This document shows, in pieces, positions 16,646 to 26,123 of a stretch of 64,000 bases of DNA; position 1 is the first letter of the stretch, and the number at the start of each line of letters is the position of its first letter. The stretch is taken from positions 1-64,000 of the forward strand of contig JASFYX010000037.1 of the NCBI GenBank assembly GCA_045046885.1. The letters run 5' to 3'. The position numbers and the translations under genes are program-made. A model generated the notes under the pieces. The model ran no database searches, had not been told where the DNA came from, and saw only the letters and a program-made list of their open reading frames with translations. This DNA is from CG1-02-35-72 sp045046885. Lineage in GTDB: Bacteria > Bacteroidota > Bacteroidia > Flavobacteriales > Flavobacteriaceae.

Positions 16646-17281
16646 ATGAGCGATTGGCTATCTTATAAAGGATTTGTTTATGTTATTGGTTTTTTAGCCC
16701 AAATTTTATTTTCGGCTAGATTGTTATTGCAATGGTTTAAATCTGAAAAAGCCAAACGTGTTTTAACGCCAGAACTCTTTTGGGAACTCAGTTTAATGGC
16801 TTCCTTTTTATTATTTGTTTATGGGTGGTTACGCGATGATTTTGCCATAATGCTCGGACAAATATTGACTTATTTTATCTATATCCGGAATATGCAATTG
16901 CAAAAATCTTGGCAAAAATTGCCTTTGGTTTTAAGAGTGTTTTTATACCTCTTCCCTTTTATGATTATAGCCTATTCGTTTAATAATAATTTATACGATA
17001 TTGATCGCTTGTTCAGAAATAAAAATATTTCAACTGGTTTGTTAATCTGGGGAAGTATAGCGCAAGTTGTCTTTACCTTACGTTTTGTTTATCAGTGGTT
17101 GTACTCAGAAAAAAACAAAGAATCGTCTTTACCATCTGGGTTTTGGATACTCAGCTTAACGGGTTCTTTAATGATATTGAGTTATGCCGTTATTCGTAAA
17201 GATCCCGTTTTATTTATTGGACAAATATTTGGCTTTGTAGTTTATACTCGGAATATATATTTGGGACTAAAAAATAAGTAA
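16646..17281 (+). CDS. LAB_N domain membrane protein (lipid-A-disaccharide synthase N-terminal-like)
   Basis: 211 residues with six membrane helices built as two copies of a three-helix unit. Each copy has the LAB_N signature: QILFSARLLLQWFKSEKAK with ELFWELSLMASFLLFVYG, and QVVFTLRFVYQWLYSEKN with GFWILSLTGSLMILSYA. The final helix of each ends in GQI...YIRN. In Bacteroidota such proteins sit beside a family-2 glycosyltransferase and may flip or present the glycolipid. Directly adjacent to the glycosyltransferase (no spacer). A third gene often found in such loci, a family-39-type transferase, is absent here. Confidence 0.83.
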   Translation: MSDWLSYKGFVYVIGFLAQILFSARLLLQWFKSEKAKRVLTPELFWELSLMASFLLFVYGWLRDDFAIMLGQILTYFIYIRNMQLQKSWQKLPLVLRVFLYLFPFMIIAYSFNNNLYDIDRLFRNKNISTGLLIWGSIAQVVFTLRFVYQWLYSEKNKESSLPSGFWILSLTGSLMILSYAVIRKDPVLFIGQIFGFVVYTRNIYLGLKNK

Positions 17282-17296
17282 GTCGGTTTGTGAATT

Positions 17297-18691
17297 TTAA
17301 ACTTTCTTAAAATTTACAATGCTTTTTTTAACTGCTGGCATTTTAAAAACATTTGGAAATAAATCCTTCACTTCTAAATGATAATCAAAGTCTTTTTTTA
17401 AAGCTTTATTTAATATTTCAAGAGCCTCTTTTTCCTTTTTAAAAAGAAATTGCAAACAGGCTATTCTATAACCAATTTCAACACTTTTTTTATGTAATTT
17501 TTTAGCGTCATTTAAAAGTGATAATGCTTCTTTGTTTTCGCCTAAAAAAACCAATATATCGGCATAGCCCAACCAAATATCTAAAACGTCGTCCTGCAAC
17601 TCAATACACTTTTTAAAACCCAAACAAGCCTCTTCAAATAAGTTTAGTTTTAAAGTAACCTGACTGTATTTTCGCCAATAAAGACTATTCTTATCATCTA
17701 TTCTAAGGGCTTTATTAATACTACTCAATGCTTTTTCGTAATTACCTTCAATAAAATTTAAATTGGTTATGGCCAACCAACCTTTGTCTAAAAGCGGATC
17801 TTCATGAACAGTATTGTCATAAAATTTTAAAGCCATTTTTGCGTTACCCATAGCCTCGTAACATGCGCCAATATGTAAATAGGTAAACGAAGTGGCATCA
17901 GCTAATTTAAGTGTAATGAGATAATTTTCTATAGCTTCTTGGTAGCGTTTTAAACGCTCAAGTGTTTTGGCTTTTTCTAGATAACCGCCTAAAAAATATT
18001 CATCAATAACAACCGCATAATCAAAAGCTCTTAAGGCTTCTTCATAATTTTCAAGTGCAAAATATTGACGCCCTATTTGATGCCAAGCTACTTCGCTATA
18101 GGGGTCTTTATCAATATATTTTTTTAGATAGTTGATGGCTTTATCGTGTTGCTGTAACATTTCGAAACAATACACAACGTTGTACAATGATGAATAATCT
18201 TCGTAATCTACTTCGAGACATTTTGCAAAATTCAATCGTGCTGCTTCAAACTCATCTAAATACAAAAACTCCATCCCCATAAGGGCATAAATATCTTCTT
18301 GATTTTCTGTATAATTAAGCGCCATTTCTAAAGCTTCAATGGCCTCAAAATGTTTGTCTCTTTTAGATAATATATTGGCTTTCTGAATGAAAATTTCTTC
18401 ATTAGAAGGCTCAATTTCAATAAGTCTTTGTAATAAATTTTCTGCTTTTTTTAATTTATTATCAAAAACAAGTAACTCTACTTTTACCAATTGCAAAATA
18501 ACAGAAGAAGGATGTTGTTCTAGACCTAATTTTAAAGCTTTTTGAGCCAGTGCCATTTTTCCATTATCCATATAGTGATGCGTAATATTTTCAAAAGCAG
18601 TAGCGTCAAAGAAAAAAACACTGTTGGTTTTTAACATCGATTCGAACTTTGAGATATAAAAATCACTGTTTTCCGGAGAAAAATCTTCCAT
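17297..18691 (-). CDS. Tetratricopeptide repeat protein
   Basis: 464 residues made almost wholly of tetratricopeptide repeats, roughly eleven units of 34 residues from about 30 to 440, for example DPYSEVAWHQIGRQYFALEN and YLHIGACYEAMGNAKMALKF. There is no signal peptide or membrane helix, so it is cytoplasmic. TPR arrays bind other proteins; no partner can be named. It is convergent with the LAB_N gene (15 bases apart) and divergent from pyrR. The protein is acidic at its ends and ends in a short basic helix. Confidence 0.86.
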   Translation of the reverse strand: MEDFSPENSDFYISKFESMLKTNSVFFFDATAFENITHHYMDNGKMALAQKALKLGLEQHPSSVILQLVKVELLVFDNKLKKAENLLQRLIEIEPSNEEIFIQKANILSKRDKHFEAIEALEMALNYTENQEDIYALMGMEFLYLDEFEAARLNFAKCLEVDYEDYSSLYNVVYCFEMLQQHDKAINYLKKYIDKDPYSEVAWHQIGRQYFALENYEEALRAFDYAVVIDEYFLGGYLEKAKTLERLKRYQEAIENYLITLKLADATSFTYLHIGACYEAMGNAKMALKFYDNTVHEDPLLDKGWLAITNLNFIEGNYEKALSSINKALRIDDKNSLYWRKYSQVTLKLNLFEEACLGFKKCIELQDDVLDIWLGYADILVFLGENKEALSLLNDAKKLHKKSVEIGYRIACLQFLFKKEKEALEILNKALKKDFDYHLEVKDLFPNVFKMPAVKKSIVNFKKV

Positions 18692-18816
18692 AAATAAAAT
18701 CTAATAAGTAGATGGTTAAATGTACAATAAGCCACCGTCTAGAAAGGCTTTATAAATATTTGTTTTTAACAAATTAATTAACAAATTATTTTAAGTAGAA
18801 ACAATTAAAAAAAATG

Positions 18817-18824
18817 TAACTTTG
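18817..18824 (+). promoter_or_regulatory. Predicted -7 element of the pyrR-pyrB run
   Basis: TAACTTTG matches TAnnTTTG, 32 bases before the pyrR ATG. An upstream TTG at standard spacing was not found. No obvious PyrR RNA-binding site or leader terminator is seen in the short leader. Confidence 0.45.
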
Positions 18825-18856
18825 CTCCCCAAAACAGCAACTATTTATTGCTAAAA

Positions 18857-19393
18857 ATGGCTAAGAAAAAACTACTTAACAACAACGCAATAGCAATTAT
18901 ATTGCAACGCTTAGCCTGTCAACTTATTGAAAACCATAACGATTTTAAAAATACCGTTCTTATTGGGTTACAGCCTAGAGGCATTTATTTAGCAAATCGC
19001 TTAAAGCAAATTCTACAAAAAGAATACAAAATCAACGACCTAAATTTAGGCCATCTTGATATTACTTTTTACAGAGATGACTTTAGACGCCGTGATGAGC
19101 CTCTTGAAGCCAATAAAACAGATATAAATTTTACGATTGAAAATAAAAAGGTTGTTTTTATAGATGACGTTCTATTTTCTGGCCGCAGTATAAGAGCTGC
19201 TTTAACGGCTATTCAGTCATTTGGACGCCCTAGCGAGATAGAATTATTGGTTTTAATAGACCGCCGTTTTAGCCGTCATTTACCTATTCAGCCCGATTAT
19301 AAAGGCTATCAAGTAGATGTTATAAATCAAGAAAAAGTTTTGGTAGAATGGCAAGAGCAAAACAAAACAGACGCTGTTTATATGACAAATTAA
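18857..19393 (+). CDS. pyrR: PyrR bifunctional regulator / uracil phosphoribosyltransferase
   Basis: 178 residues from ATG 18857. The PRPP-binding loop is VVFIDDVLFSGRSIRAAL and the flexible loop GLQPRGIYLANRL; DRRFSRHLPIQPDY is the PyrR-specific dimer segment. In Gram-positives PyrR binds pyr mRNA in response to UMP and also makes UMP from uracil and PRPP. In Bacteroidota its regulatory role is less clear, and no anti-terminator is visible here. A TTG start nine bases upstream is possible but ATG with the usual MAKK start is preferred. pyrB follows after 11 bases. Confidence 0.9.
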   Translation: MAKKKLLNNNAIAIILQRLACQLIENHNDFKNTVLIGLQPRGIYLANRLKQILQKEYKINDLNLGHLDITFYRDDFRRRDEPLEANKTDINFTIENKKVVFIDDVLFSGRSIRAALTAIQSFGRPSEIELLVLIDRRFSRHLPIQPDYKGYQVDVINQEKVLVEWQEQNKTDAVYMTN

Positions 19394-19404
19394 AAAATTA
19401 AAAA

Positions 19405-20337
19405 ATGGCAGGCTTAAGCACGCAACATTTATTAGGCATTAAATATATCACAAAAAAAGATATTGATCTTATTTTTGAAACGGCCAACCATTTTAAAGAA
19501 GTCATAAATCGCCCTATTAAAAAAGTCCCTTCGCTAAGAGATATTACAATTGCCAATCTATTTTTTGAAAATAGCACCCGTACAAAACTCTCATTCGAAT
19601 TGGCAGAAAAACGCCTTTCGGCTGATGTAATCAATTTTTCGGCAAGTCAATCTTCGGTTAAAAAAGGAGAAACACTTATCGACACGGTAAACAATATTCT
19701 CTCTATGAAAGTAGATATTGTTGTGATGCGTCATCCAGATGTTGGTGCCAGTGTCTTTTTATCAAAAAACGTCAATGCTAGAATCATAAATGCCGGCGAT
19801 GGCACGCACGAACATCCCACACAAGCTCTTTTAGATGCCTATTCTATTAAAGAAAAACTCGGCAGTATTAAAGGTAAAAAAGTGGTTATTATTGGCGATA
19901 TTTTACACTCGCGCGTAGCACTTTCTAATATTTATGCCCTAAAAATGCTTGGCGCCGATGTCAAAGTGTGCGGCCCGTTGACTTTAATCCCTAAACATAT
20001 TAAAGCACTAGACGTTGATGTTGAATTAAACGTTGATAAAGCCCTGCAATGGTGTGATGTAGCCAATGTTTTGCGCGTTCAACACGAACGTATGGCTATA
20101 AAATATTTCCCAAGCACACGTGAGTATGCCCAACTTTTTGGCATAAATAAAGAACGGCTGAATGCCCTAAATAAAGATATCGTTATTATGCACCCTGGCC
20201 CCATAAATAGAGGGGTTGAAATTACCAGTGACGTGGCCGATTCTAAACAAGCCATTATTTTAAATCAGGTAGAAAATGGGGTTGCTATTCGTATGGCAGT
20301 CATTTATTTATTGGCACAACAAATTAAAAATATATAA
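19405..20337 (+). CDS. pyrB: Aspartate carbamoyltransferase catalytic chain
   Basis: 310 residues, full length. The carbamoyl-phosphate loop is ENSTRTKLSFE (about 55-65), followed by SSVKKGETLIDT (the 80s loop with Lys), the HPDVGAS and DGTHEHPTQALLD strands, and the aspartate-binding segment near the end (HPGPINRGVEI). It catalyses the first committed step of pyrimidine synthesis. The absence of a pyrI gene beside it suggests the unregulated or PyrC-associated form. Its stop codon abuts the ATG of the STAS-like gene with no gap. Confidence 0.95.
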   Translation: MAGLSTQHLLGIKYITKKDIDLIFETANHFKEVINRPIKKVPSLRDITIANLFFENSTRTKLSFELAEKRLSADVINFSASQSSVKKGETLIDTVNNILSMKVDIVVMRHPDVGASVFLSKNVNARIINAGDGTHEHPTQALLDAYSIKEKLGSIKGKKVVIIGDILHSRVALSNIYALKMLGADVKVCGPLTLIPKHIKALDVDVELNVDKALQWCDVANVLRVQHERMAIKYFPSTREYAQLFGINKERLNALNKDIVIMHPGPINRGVEITSDVADSKQAIILNQVENGVAIRMAVIYLLAQQIKNI

Positions 20338-20670
20338 ATGCAGACAGAAAATAAGGCGTCATATATATTAGTTAAACCCGATGAGAATACATTCCAAGAG
20401 TTTTTAAATCATTTTCAATCTCAATTCGACACTTTAAAAACTGCGCATTTAATTATTGACCTGACAAGCTTAGAACCTTTAAACCCTGAGGACGTCAATA
20501 AACTTTTAGATTGGGCTACTCAAAGTCGAAAGCTTAAAAAATCATTTATAGTTATTGTAGAAAATATTGCCATAGATGACGTGTCTGAAGCACTCATTTG
20601 TGTGCCAACCTTATTAGAAGCGCAAGACACTTTTGAAATGGAAGAAATGGAACGCGATTTAGGTTTTTAA
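20338..20670 (+). CDS. Small STAS-like protein linked to rnz
   Basis: 110 residues, alternating alpha/beta, with LIIDLTSLEPLNPEDVNKLL and a strand FIVIVENI as in the core of STAS-like domains (anti-sigma antagonist fold), but without a clear phosphorylatable Ser. It is acidic and probably cytoplasmic. It begins at the base after the pyrB stop and ends one base before the rnz ATG, so its expression is tied to both. It has been seen annotated as a ribonuclease Z fragment in related genomes because of the neighbour; it has no metallo-beta-lactamase motifs. Function unknown. Confidence 0.78.
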   Translation: MQTENKASYILVKPDENTFQEFLNHFQSQFDTLKTAHLIIDLTSLEPLNPEDVNKLLDWATQSRKLKKSFIVIVENIAIDDVSEALICVPTLLEAQDTFEMEEMERDLGF

Positions 20671-20671
20671 T

Positions 20672-21586
20672 ATGAGTCTGTCGCTAACCATATTAGGCTG
20701 TCATTCTGCCACGCCACGCACATTTGCCTACCCTACAGCCCAATTTTTAAGTATAAACAACGAACATTTTTTAATTGATTGCGGCGAAGGTACGCAAGTA
20801 CAACTGCGAAAGTTTAAAATTAAATTCAGTAAAATTTCTAGAATATTTATTTCGCACTTACACGGCGATCATTTTTACGGGCTCATTGGATTAATTTCTA
20901 CATTTAGTCTCTATAAACGCCCAACCGATTTGCATATTTACGGACCCAAAGGCATTAAAGAAATTACGAAATTACAATTAAAACTAGGTAAGTCATTTTT
21001 AAGTTACGAACTGATTTTTCACGAACTTACTTCCAAAAAAAGTGAACTCATTTTTGAAAATGACAAAGTGAGTGTTACCACCATTCCGCTCAACCATCGT
21101 GTTTATACAAACGGCTTTCTTTTTAAAGAAAAGAGAGGTGAACGCAAACTCGATATGAGGGCTGTCTCGAAAATTGAAGACATCAAAATTTGCGATTATC
21201 AAAACCTCAAAAACGCTAAAGATTTTAAATGTGACGATGGTACAATTATTAAAAACAAGGATTTAACCTTTAATCCACTTCCGCCCAAAAGTTATGCTTT
21301 TTGTAGTGACACAAGTTATAAACCCGATATTGTTCCTATTATCAATAATGTTGATTTATTGTATCACGAATCCACATTTTTAGAAGATAAATCTGTATTG
21401 GCAAAAAAAACTATGCATAGTACCGCGAAAGAAGCGGCTAAAATTGCCTGTGACGCAAAAGTCAGTCAACTAATTTTAGGGCATTTTTCAAGTCGATACG
21501 CCGACGAAAGTCTCTTTTTAGCAGAGGCATCCCCTATTTTTAAAGCTTCTATTTTGGCAAAAGAAGGCTTGTGTATTGAATTGTAA
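20672..21586 (+). CDS. rnz: Ribonuclease Z (tRNA 3' processing endonuclease)
   Basis: 304 residues, the short RNase Z form. The metallo-beta-lactamase signature HLHGDH is at 62-67, the second ligand motif PLNHRVYTNGF near 135, DTSY near 212 and the HSTA motif near 249 with GHFSSRY near 269. It removes 3' trailers from tRNA precursors, a step needed where CCA is not encoded; the cca gene elsewhere in the window fits this. It starts with one base between the STAS-like stop and ATG. Confidence 0.93.
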   Translation: MSLSLTILGCHSATPRTFAYPTAQFLSINNEHFLIDCGEGTQVQLRKFKIKFSKISRIFISHLHGDHFYGLIGLISTFSLYKRPTDLHIYGPKGIKEITKLQLKLGKSFLSYELIFHELTSKKSELIFENDKVSVTTIPLNHRVYTNGFLFKEKRGERKLDMRAVSKIEDIKICDYQNLKNAKDFKCDDGTIIKNKDLTFNPLPPKSYAFCSDTSYKPDIVPIINNVDLLYHESTFLEDKSVLAKKTMHSTAKEAAKIACDAKVSQLILGHFSSRYADESLFLAEASPIFKASILAKEGLCIEL

Positions 21587-21651
21587 TACAATCCTATTCT
21601 ACACTCTTTAAATAATTTACCTATATTTAGCGACTGTTATCTTTATTTTAT

Positions 21652-23295
21652 ATGCCCGACTTTAAATCACCTATTGAAGCCTTTTTGTTTTGGGAAAACA
21701 AGCAGTCTGATAAAACATTTCTAAATCAACCTATTAACGGAGAATACCTGAGCTTTACCTATAAAGAGGCCGGAGAAGAAATCAGAAAAATAGCGCAGCA
21801 TTTAAAAAGCCTAAACATCTCCGAAAAGGGAAAAGTAGCCCTCTTTTCTAAAAATTGTGCCCATTGGGTAATGGCCGATTTGGCTATTATGATGGCCGGT
21901 TATGTGTCTGTTCCTATTTACCCGACTTTAAATGCAGATACAATTGCATATATTTTAAACCACAGCGAAGCCAAAGCTATTATTATTGGCAAATTAGACA
22001 ACTACGTCGCGCAAAAAGAAGCGATAAAAAATATTCCAAAGATTGGTATTTCACTTTACGATATTCAAGAAGAAAATACTTGGGAGACTATTGTTAAAGA
22101 AACCTCTTTAATAAAAGAGCCTACCTTTTTAAAAGAAGATGAGCTCTTTACTATCATATACACATCGGGTACTACAGGAACACCAAAAGGCGTCATGCAC
22201 AAGGTAAGTAGTTTTACACAGGTGGTCAAAACTGGTATTGAAGTATTTGACTTACCCAATTATCCACGCTTTTTTTCCTATTTACCACTATCACATATTG
22301 CTGAGCGTATAGGGATAGAAATGCATGGTATTTTTAGAGGAGCGTCCTTTACTTTTCCCGAATCTCTAGACACTTTTGCAGCCGATTTAGAGCGTGCACA
22401 ACCCCATTTATTTTTCGGAGTGCCACGTATTTATGCCAAATTCAAAGAAAAAATCCTCGAAAATATTCCACAAAAAAAATTAAATTTTATTCTTAAAATC
22501 CCCTTAATAAATAGTCTTTTTAAAAGTAAGCTAAAGAAAAAGTTGGGTTTGGGTCAATCTAAAATTAATTTTTCGGGCGCAGCCCCTATTGCTGTCAGCC
22601 TTATTAATTGGTATCAAAAAATTGGGGTTACCATCCACCAAGCTTATGGTATGACAGAAGATTGCGCTTTGTCGCATTTTAATCTGCCGGGTAATAATTT
22701 AGTAGGCTCTGTTGGGAAAGCACTTCCGGGCGTTACAACCAAACTTAGTGAAGCGGGTGAAATTTGTATAAAAAGTGACTGCCTCATGTTGGGTTACTAC
22801 AAAATGCCCGATGAAACCCAAGCGAGCTTTGATGCCGAAGGCTATTTAAAAACGGGCGATATTGGCGAATACAATCACGATTATTTGTTTATTACAGGAC
22901 GCATAAAAGACCAGTTTAAAACCGACAAAGGCAAATACATTGCGCCTGCGCCCATTGAATTAGAGTTTTTAAAAAACAGCGCTATCGAACAAATTTGTAT
23001 TGTAGGCATGGGCATTCCACAACCCATTGCCCTAATAACCTTATCTGAAAAAGCCGAAAAACAGGATAAAAAATATCTGAGTACCTCTTTAACCAAAACA
23101 CTCCAACAAATTAATCCGACTTTAGAAAAACACGAAAAAGTTGAAAAAATAGTTATTATGACTGAAGATTGGACAATTGAAAATGGGTTCTTAACACCCA
23201 CCCTAAAAACCAAACGCAACCAGATTGAAAAAATTCACCAACCCAAATACAGTATTTGGTTTAAACAAAAAGATACCGTCATCTATGAAAAATAA
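21652..23295 (+). CDS. Long-chain acyl-CoA ligase (AMP-binding enzyme)
   Basis: 547 residues. The AMP-binding signature is YTSGTTGTPKG (170-180), followed by the Tyr-Gly-Met-Thr-Glu acyl motif (HQAYGMTEDC) and the hinge TGDIGEYNHDYLFITGRIKD. These are the three motifs of long-chain fatty acyl-CoA ligases. It activates fatty acids with ATP and CoA, for lipid recycling or degradation. There is no signal peptide or membrane helix. Its last 11 bases overlap the start of the penicillin-acylase gene in another frame. Confidence 0.9.
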   Translation: MPDFKSPIEAFLFWENKQSDKTFLNQPINGEYLSFTYKEAGEEIRKIAQHLKSLNISEKGKVALFSKNCAHWVMADLAIMMAGYVSVPIYPTLNADTIAYILNHSEAKAIIIGKLDNYVAQKEAIKNIPKIGISLYDIQEENTWETIVKETSLIKEPTFLKEDELFTIIYTSGTTGTPKGVMHKVSSFTQVVKTGIEVFDLPNYPRFFSYLPLSHIAERIGIEMHGIFRGASFTFPESLDTFAADLERAQPHLFFGVPRIYAKFKEKILENIPQKKLNFILKIPLINSLFKSKLKKKLGLGQSKINFSGAAPIAVSLINWYQKIGVTIHQAYGMTEDCALSHFNLPGNNLVGSVGKALPGVTTKLSEAGEICIKSDCLMLGYYKMPDETQASFDAEGYLKTGDIGEYNHDYLFITGRIKDQFKTDKGKYIAPAPIELEFLKNSAIEQICIVGMGIPQPIALITLSEKAEKQDKKYLSTSLTKTLQQINPTLEKHEKVEKIVIMTEDWTIENGFLTPTLKTKRNQIEKIHQPKYSIWFKQKDTVIYEK

Positions 23296-25315
23296 ATTAA
23301 TCTTAATCATATTTCTTATAGGATTTCTGAGCTTATCGCAAGCCCAAATAAATCCTAAAAACATTGATATTGTCCGCGATAAATGGGGCGTCCCTCACAT
23401 TTACGGTAAAACCGATGCCGAAACGTCCTACGGTTTGGCGTGGGCGCATGCCGAAGACGATTTTAAAACCATTCAGCAAACACTTTTAGCGGGCAAAGGT
23501 TTACTGGGTAGAAAATTGGGTAAAAAAGGTGCCGCTATTGATTACTTTGTCAAACTCATCCGCGCAAGAGATATTGTCAACACAAAAATAAACACCCTTA
23601 CACCGCAATTCCGTAAAGTATTAAACGGATATGTACAAGGTATAAATGCTTATGCCAAAGCTCATAAAAAAGAGGTAACGCTTAGAAAACTTTTTCCGAT
23701 AACCGAAAAAGATTTACTGACATCGTATGTTATTTCGCTATCGGTAATGGACAAAGTAGATAGGGTAATTGGCGATTTATTCAAAAATAAAATAACCGAG
23801 AACCCCTACTCTATTTATGGCTCTAACGCTATTGCGATAAGTGCCAAAAAAACCACAAATGGCAAAACCTTTTTAGACATCAACTCTCATCAACCGCTTA
23901 ACGGACCCGCCTCTTGGTACGAAGCCCATTTAAACAGTGAAGAAGGTTGGAATATTTTAGGGGGTTTATTTGCAGGCGGCACAACCGTTTTTCAAGGTGT
24001 TACACCCAATTTAGCTTGGGGACATACCGTTAATTATCCCGATAAGGTGGATGTTTTTAAACTCAAAACGCATCCTACAAAAGAAAATTATTATGAATTT
24101 GACGGCAAGTGGCTGCCTTTAGAAGTGAAAAAAGTTAAACTAAAAGTCAAAATTTTAGGCATCCCAATTGGCGTTAAAAAGAAAGCTTATTGGAGTGTTT
24201 ACGGCGCTACCGTTAAAAACGATTCGGGTTATTACAGCGTGCGTTTTGCCGCCAATATGGGTATAAAAGCCCCCGAACAATGGTATTACATGAACAAAGC
24301 TCAAAATTTCAGTCAGTTTAAAAAAGCACTTAAAATGACGGCCATAACCGGATTTAATATTGTGTATGCCGACAAATACGATACTATTTTTTATGTGAGT
24401 AATGGCAAAATCCCGATTAGAAATACTCGCTATGACTGGACAAAAGTACTGCCCGGCAATACCTCAAAAACTTTATGGAAAAGCTTTCATCCTTTTGCCG
24501 ATTTGCCACAGATTCTCAATCCGAAATCGGGTTATGTATTTAATATGAACAATACCGTTTACAATGCCAGTGGCGACAACGATAATTTATCGCCTATGGA
24601 TTTAGACCAAACTATGGGCTATCCGTTTAAAGACAACAACCGCAGCATCAGATTTCAGCAACTTATTCATAAATTAGATAAATTATCTTATACCGATTTT
24701 AAACGTATAAAGTATGACATTACCTTACCCGATTCGTTGTATTATAACTTAGATGCCAATGTTTTTTTTAGGCTTAAACCCAGTCAACACCCCAATATAA
24801 AAAACTACTTAGAAGGACTTCAAAAATGGAACCGTACCACCAACAAAGACAGTTACGGGGCCACTCTTTTTAAAGTTATTTACGATGTTATAGCACGTGG
24901 TAGTTATAAAAAAATAACTACAAAAAATGCTCCGCAAATTGTAACCAAAGCCCAAGCTCATTTACTGGAAAATTTTAAGACAATTCACGTTAAGTTGGGC
25001 ACTTATCAAGTTCACCAACGCGGTAATGTAGAACTCCCCGTAGAAGGTTTACCCGACGTTATTGCTGCCACACACACACGACCGTATAAAAACAAAGAAC
25101 GGATTTTTGCAGGCGAATCGCATATTATTTTGGTCCAATTCGATAAAAATGGGCCGGTTTTCGAAACCGTCAATGCCTATGGTGCTACGAATAATCCGAA
25201 AAGAAAACACTACACAGATCAAATGAAGCTGTATGTAAATCACAAGCTCAAAAAAATGACTTTGAATAAAACTGAGATTTATAAAAACGCAGAATCTATT
25301 TACCATCCCGAATAA
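23285..25315 (+). CDS. Penicillin acylase family Ntn-hydrolase
   Basis: 676 residues from ATG 23285, which follows a hydrophobic N-terminus (LILIIFLIGFLSLSQAQ) typical of a signal peptide. The alpha-subunit opens with IVRDKWGVPHIYGKTDAE; the beta subunit should start at the Ser of YGSNAIAI, the nucleophile after autocleavage. PTNLAWGHTVNYPD-like and RGNVELPVEGLPDVI segments are also family-typical. Substrates of the family include acyl-homoserine lactones and other N-acyl compounds; which is used here is unknown. The frame extends 20 codons further upstream, but those lie inside the ligase gene, and the signal peptide supports the internal ATG. Confidence 0.9.
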   Translation: MKNKLILIIFLIGFLSLSQAQINPKNIDIVRDKWGVPHIYGKTDAETSYGLAWAHAEDDFKTIQQTLLAGKGLLGRKLGKKGAAIDYFVKLIRARDIVNTKINTLTPQFRKVLNGYVQGINAYAKAHKKEVTLRKLFPITEKDLLTSYVISLSVMDKVDRVIGDLFKNKITENPYSIYGSNAIAISAKKTTNGKTFLDINSHQPLNGPASWYEAHLNSEEGWNILGGLFAGGTTVFQGVTPNLAWGHTVNYPDKVDVFKLKTHPTKENYYEFDGKWLPLEVKKVKLKVKILGIPIGVKKKAYWSVYGATVKNDSGYYSVRFAANMGIKAPEQWYYMNKAQNFSQFKKALKMTAITGFNIVYADKYDTIFYVSNGKIPIRNTRYDWTKVLPGNTSKTLWKSFHPFADLPQILNPKSGYVFNMNNTVYNASGDNDNLSPMDLDQTMGYPFKDNNRSIRFQQLIHKLDKLSYTDFKRIKYDITLPDSLYYNLDANVFFRLKPSQHPNIKNYLEGLQKWNRTTNKDSYGATLFKVIYDVIARGSYKKITTKNAPQIVTKAQAHLLENFKTIHVKLGTYQVHQRGNVELPVEGLPDVIAATHTRPYKNKERIFAGESHIILVQFDKNGPVFETVNAYGATNNPKRKHYTDQMKLYVNHKLKKMTLNKTEIYKNAESIYHPE

Positions 25316-25385
25316 TATTTTTATGGCACAGGTTTTGTATTGCTAAAAACAAGTCTTTTTATTAACTCTTTAAATTTTAGCGCCC

Positions 25386-26123
25386 ATGAAATCTGTATTC
25401 TTTGCCTTGTTTTTAAGTCTTTCGAGCATCACCTTTAGTCAAACCCATCAAAACGGATTAATAATCCCACGTAATTTTCATCTCGACACTTTTGATAATT
25501 ATTGTTGTGTCTTTGCACCGACCTATGGTTTTAGTCTTTACGATGCGCCAAACGGCAATAAAATAGGTAAAGTTGTACAAAAACAAAATGCCAATTTGGT
25601 TCTTACAGAAAGCTATGTAATTGCTTTGTCTAACGGCGTTTCAAATATCTATAAAAACTTTAATCAAGGCCTTACCGAAGTTGGTTACGAGCTCTTTGCC
25701 ATGTCTTTTTTTAAAGCTAAAAATGGCTTTGTAAAAGTTTTCGATAAAAAATCGTCTTATTGGTTAAAGGTGTCTGAGATTGAAGAGGCGGGTTACAAAG
25801 CTACTAATTGGCAAGATTTTTTAGTCGAAAACAACAACAAACTATTGGGTTATTACGCCAACAAACCCGGGCTCAACTTGCGTTCTGAACCGACAAGAGA
25901 TGCCAAAGTTTTAAAAACATTACGCGGCGATTTATTCGAAATTCAGCTTCAAAAAGAAGCTCAAGGCAATTGGAATAAAGTTAAAGTTATAAAATACCAA
26001 GAGCATCCCTGTAAAGGTAATTTGAGCAAAGATGAAAATATTGAATACATTTTAGAGGGCTGGATAAAAACCATTGACGACAGCGGGACGCCCAATGTGT
26101 GGTACTACGCACGTGGTTGTTAA
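25386..26123 (+). CDS. Secreted protein with SH3-like (SH3b) domain
   Basis: 245 residues with a signal peptide (about 1-18, LFLSLSSITFSQ). The C-terminal half contains an SH3b-like segment, GLNLRSEPTRDAKVLKTLRG, with the Asn-Leu-Arg and the Lys-Val-Leu core seen in bacterial SH3 domains that bind peptidoglycan or peptides. The N-terminal half has no recognised domain; it carries a Cys-Cys pair near 40. Convergent with the CoA-binding gene, with a four-base overlap of the stops. Confidence 0.72.
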   Translation: MKSVFFALFLSLSSITFSQTHQNGLIIPRNFHLDTFDNYCCVFAPTYGFSLYDAPNGNKIGKVVQKQNANLVLTESYVIALSNGVSNIYKNFNQGLTEVGYELFAMSFFKAKNGFVKVFDKKSSYWLKVSEIEEAGYKATNWQDFLVENNNKLLGYYANKPGLNLRSEPTRDAKVLKTLRGDLFEIQLQKEAQGNWNKVKVIKYQEHPCKGNLSKDENIEYILEGWIKTIDDSGTPNVWYYARGC

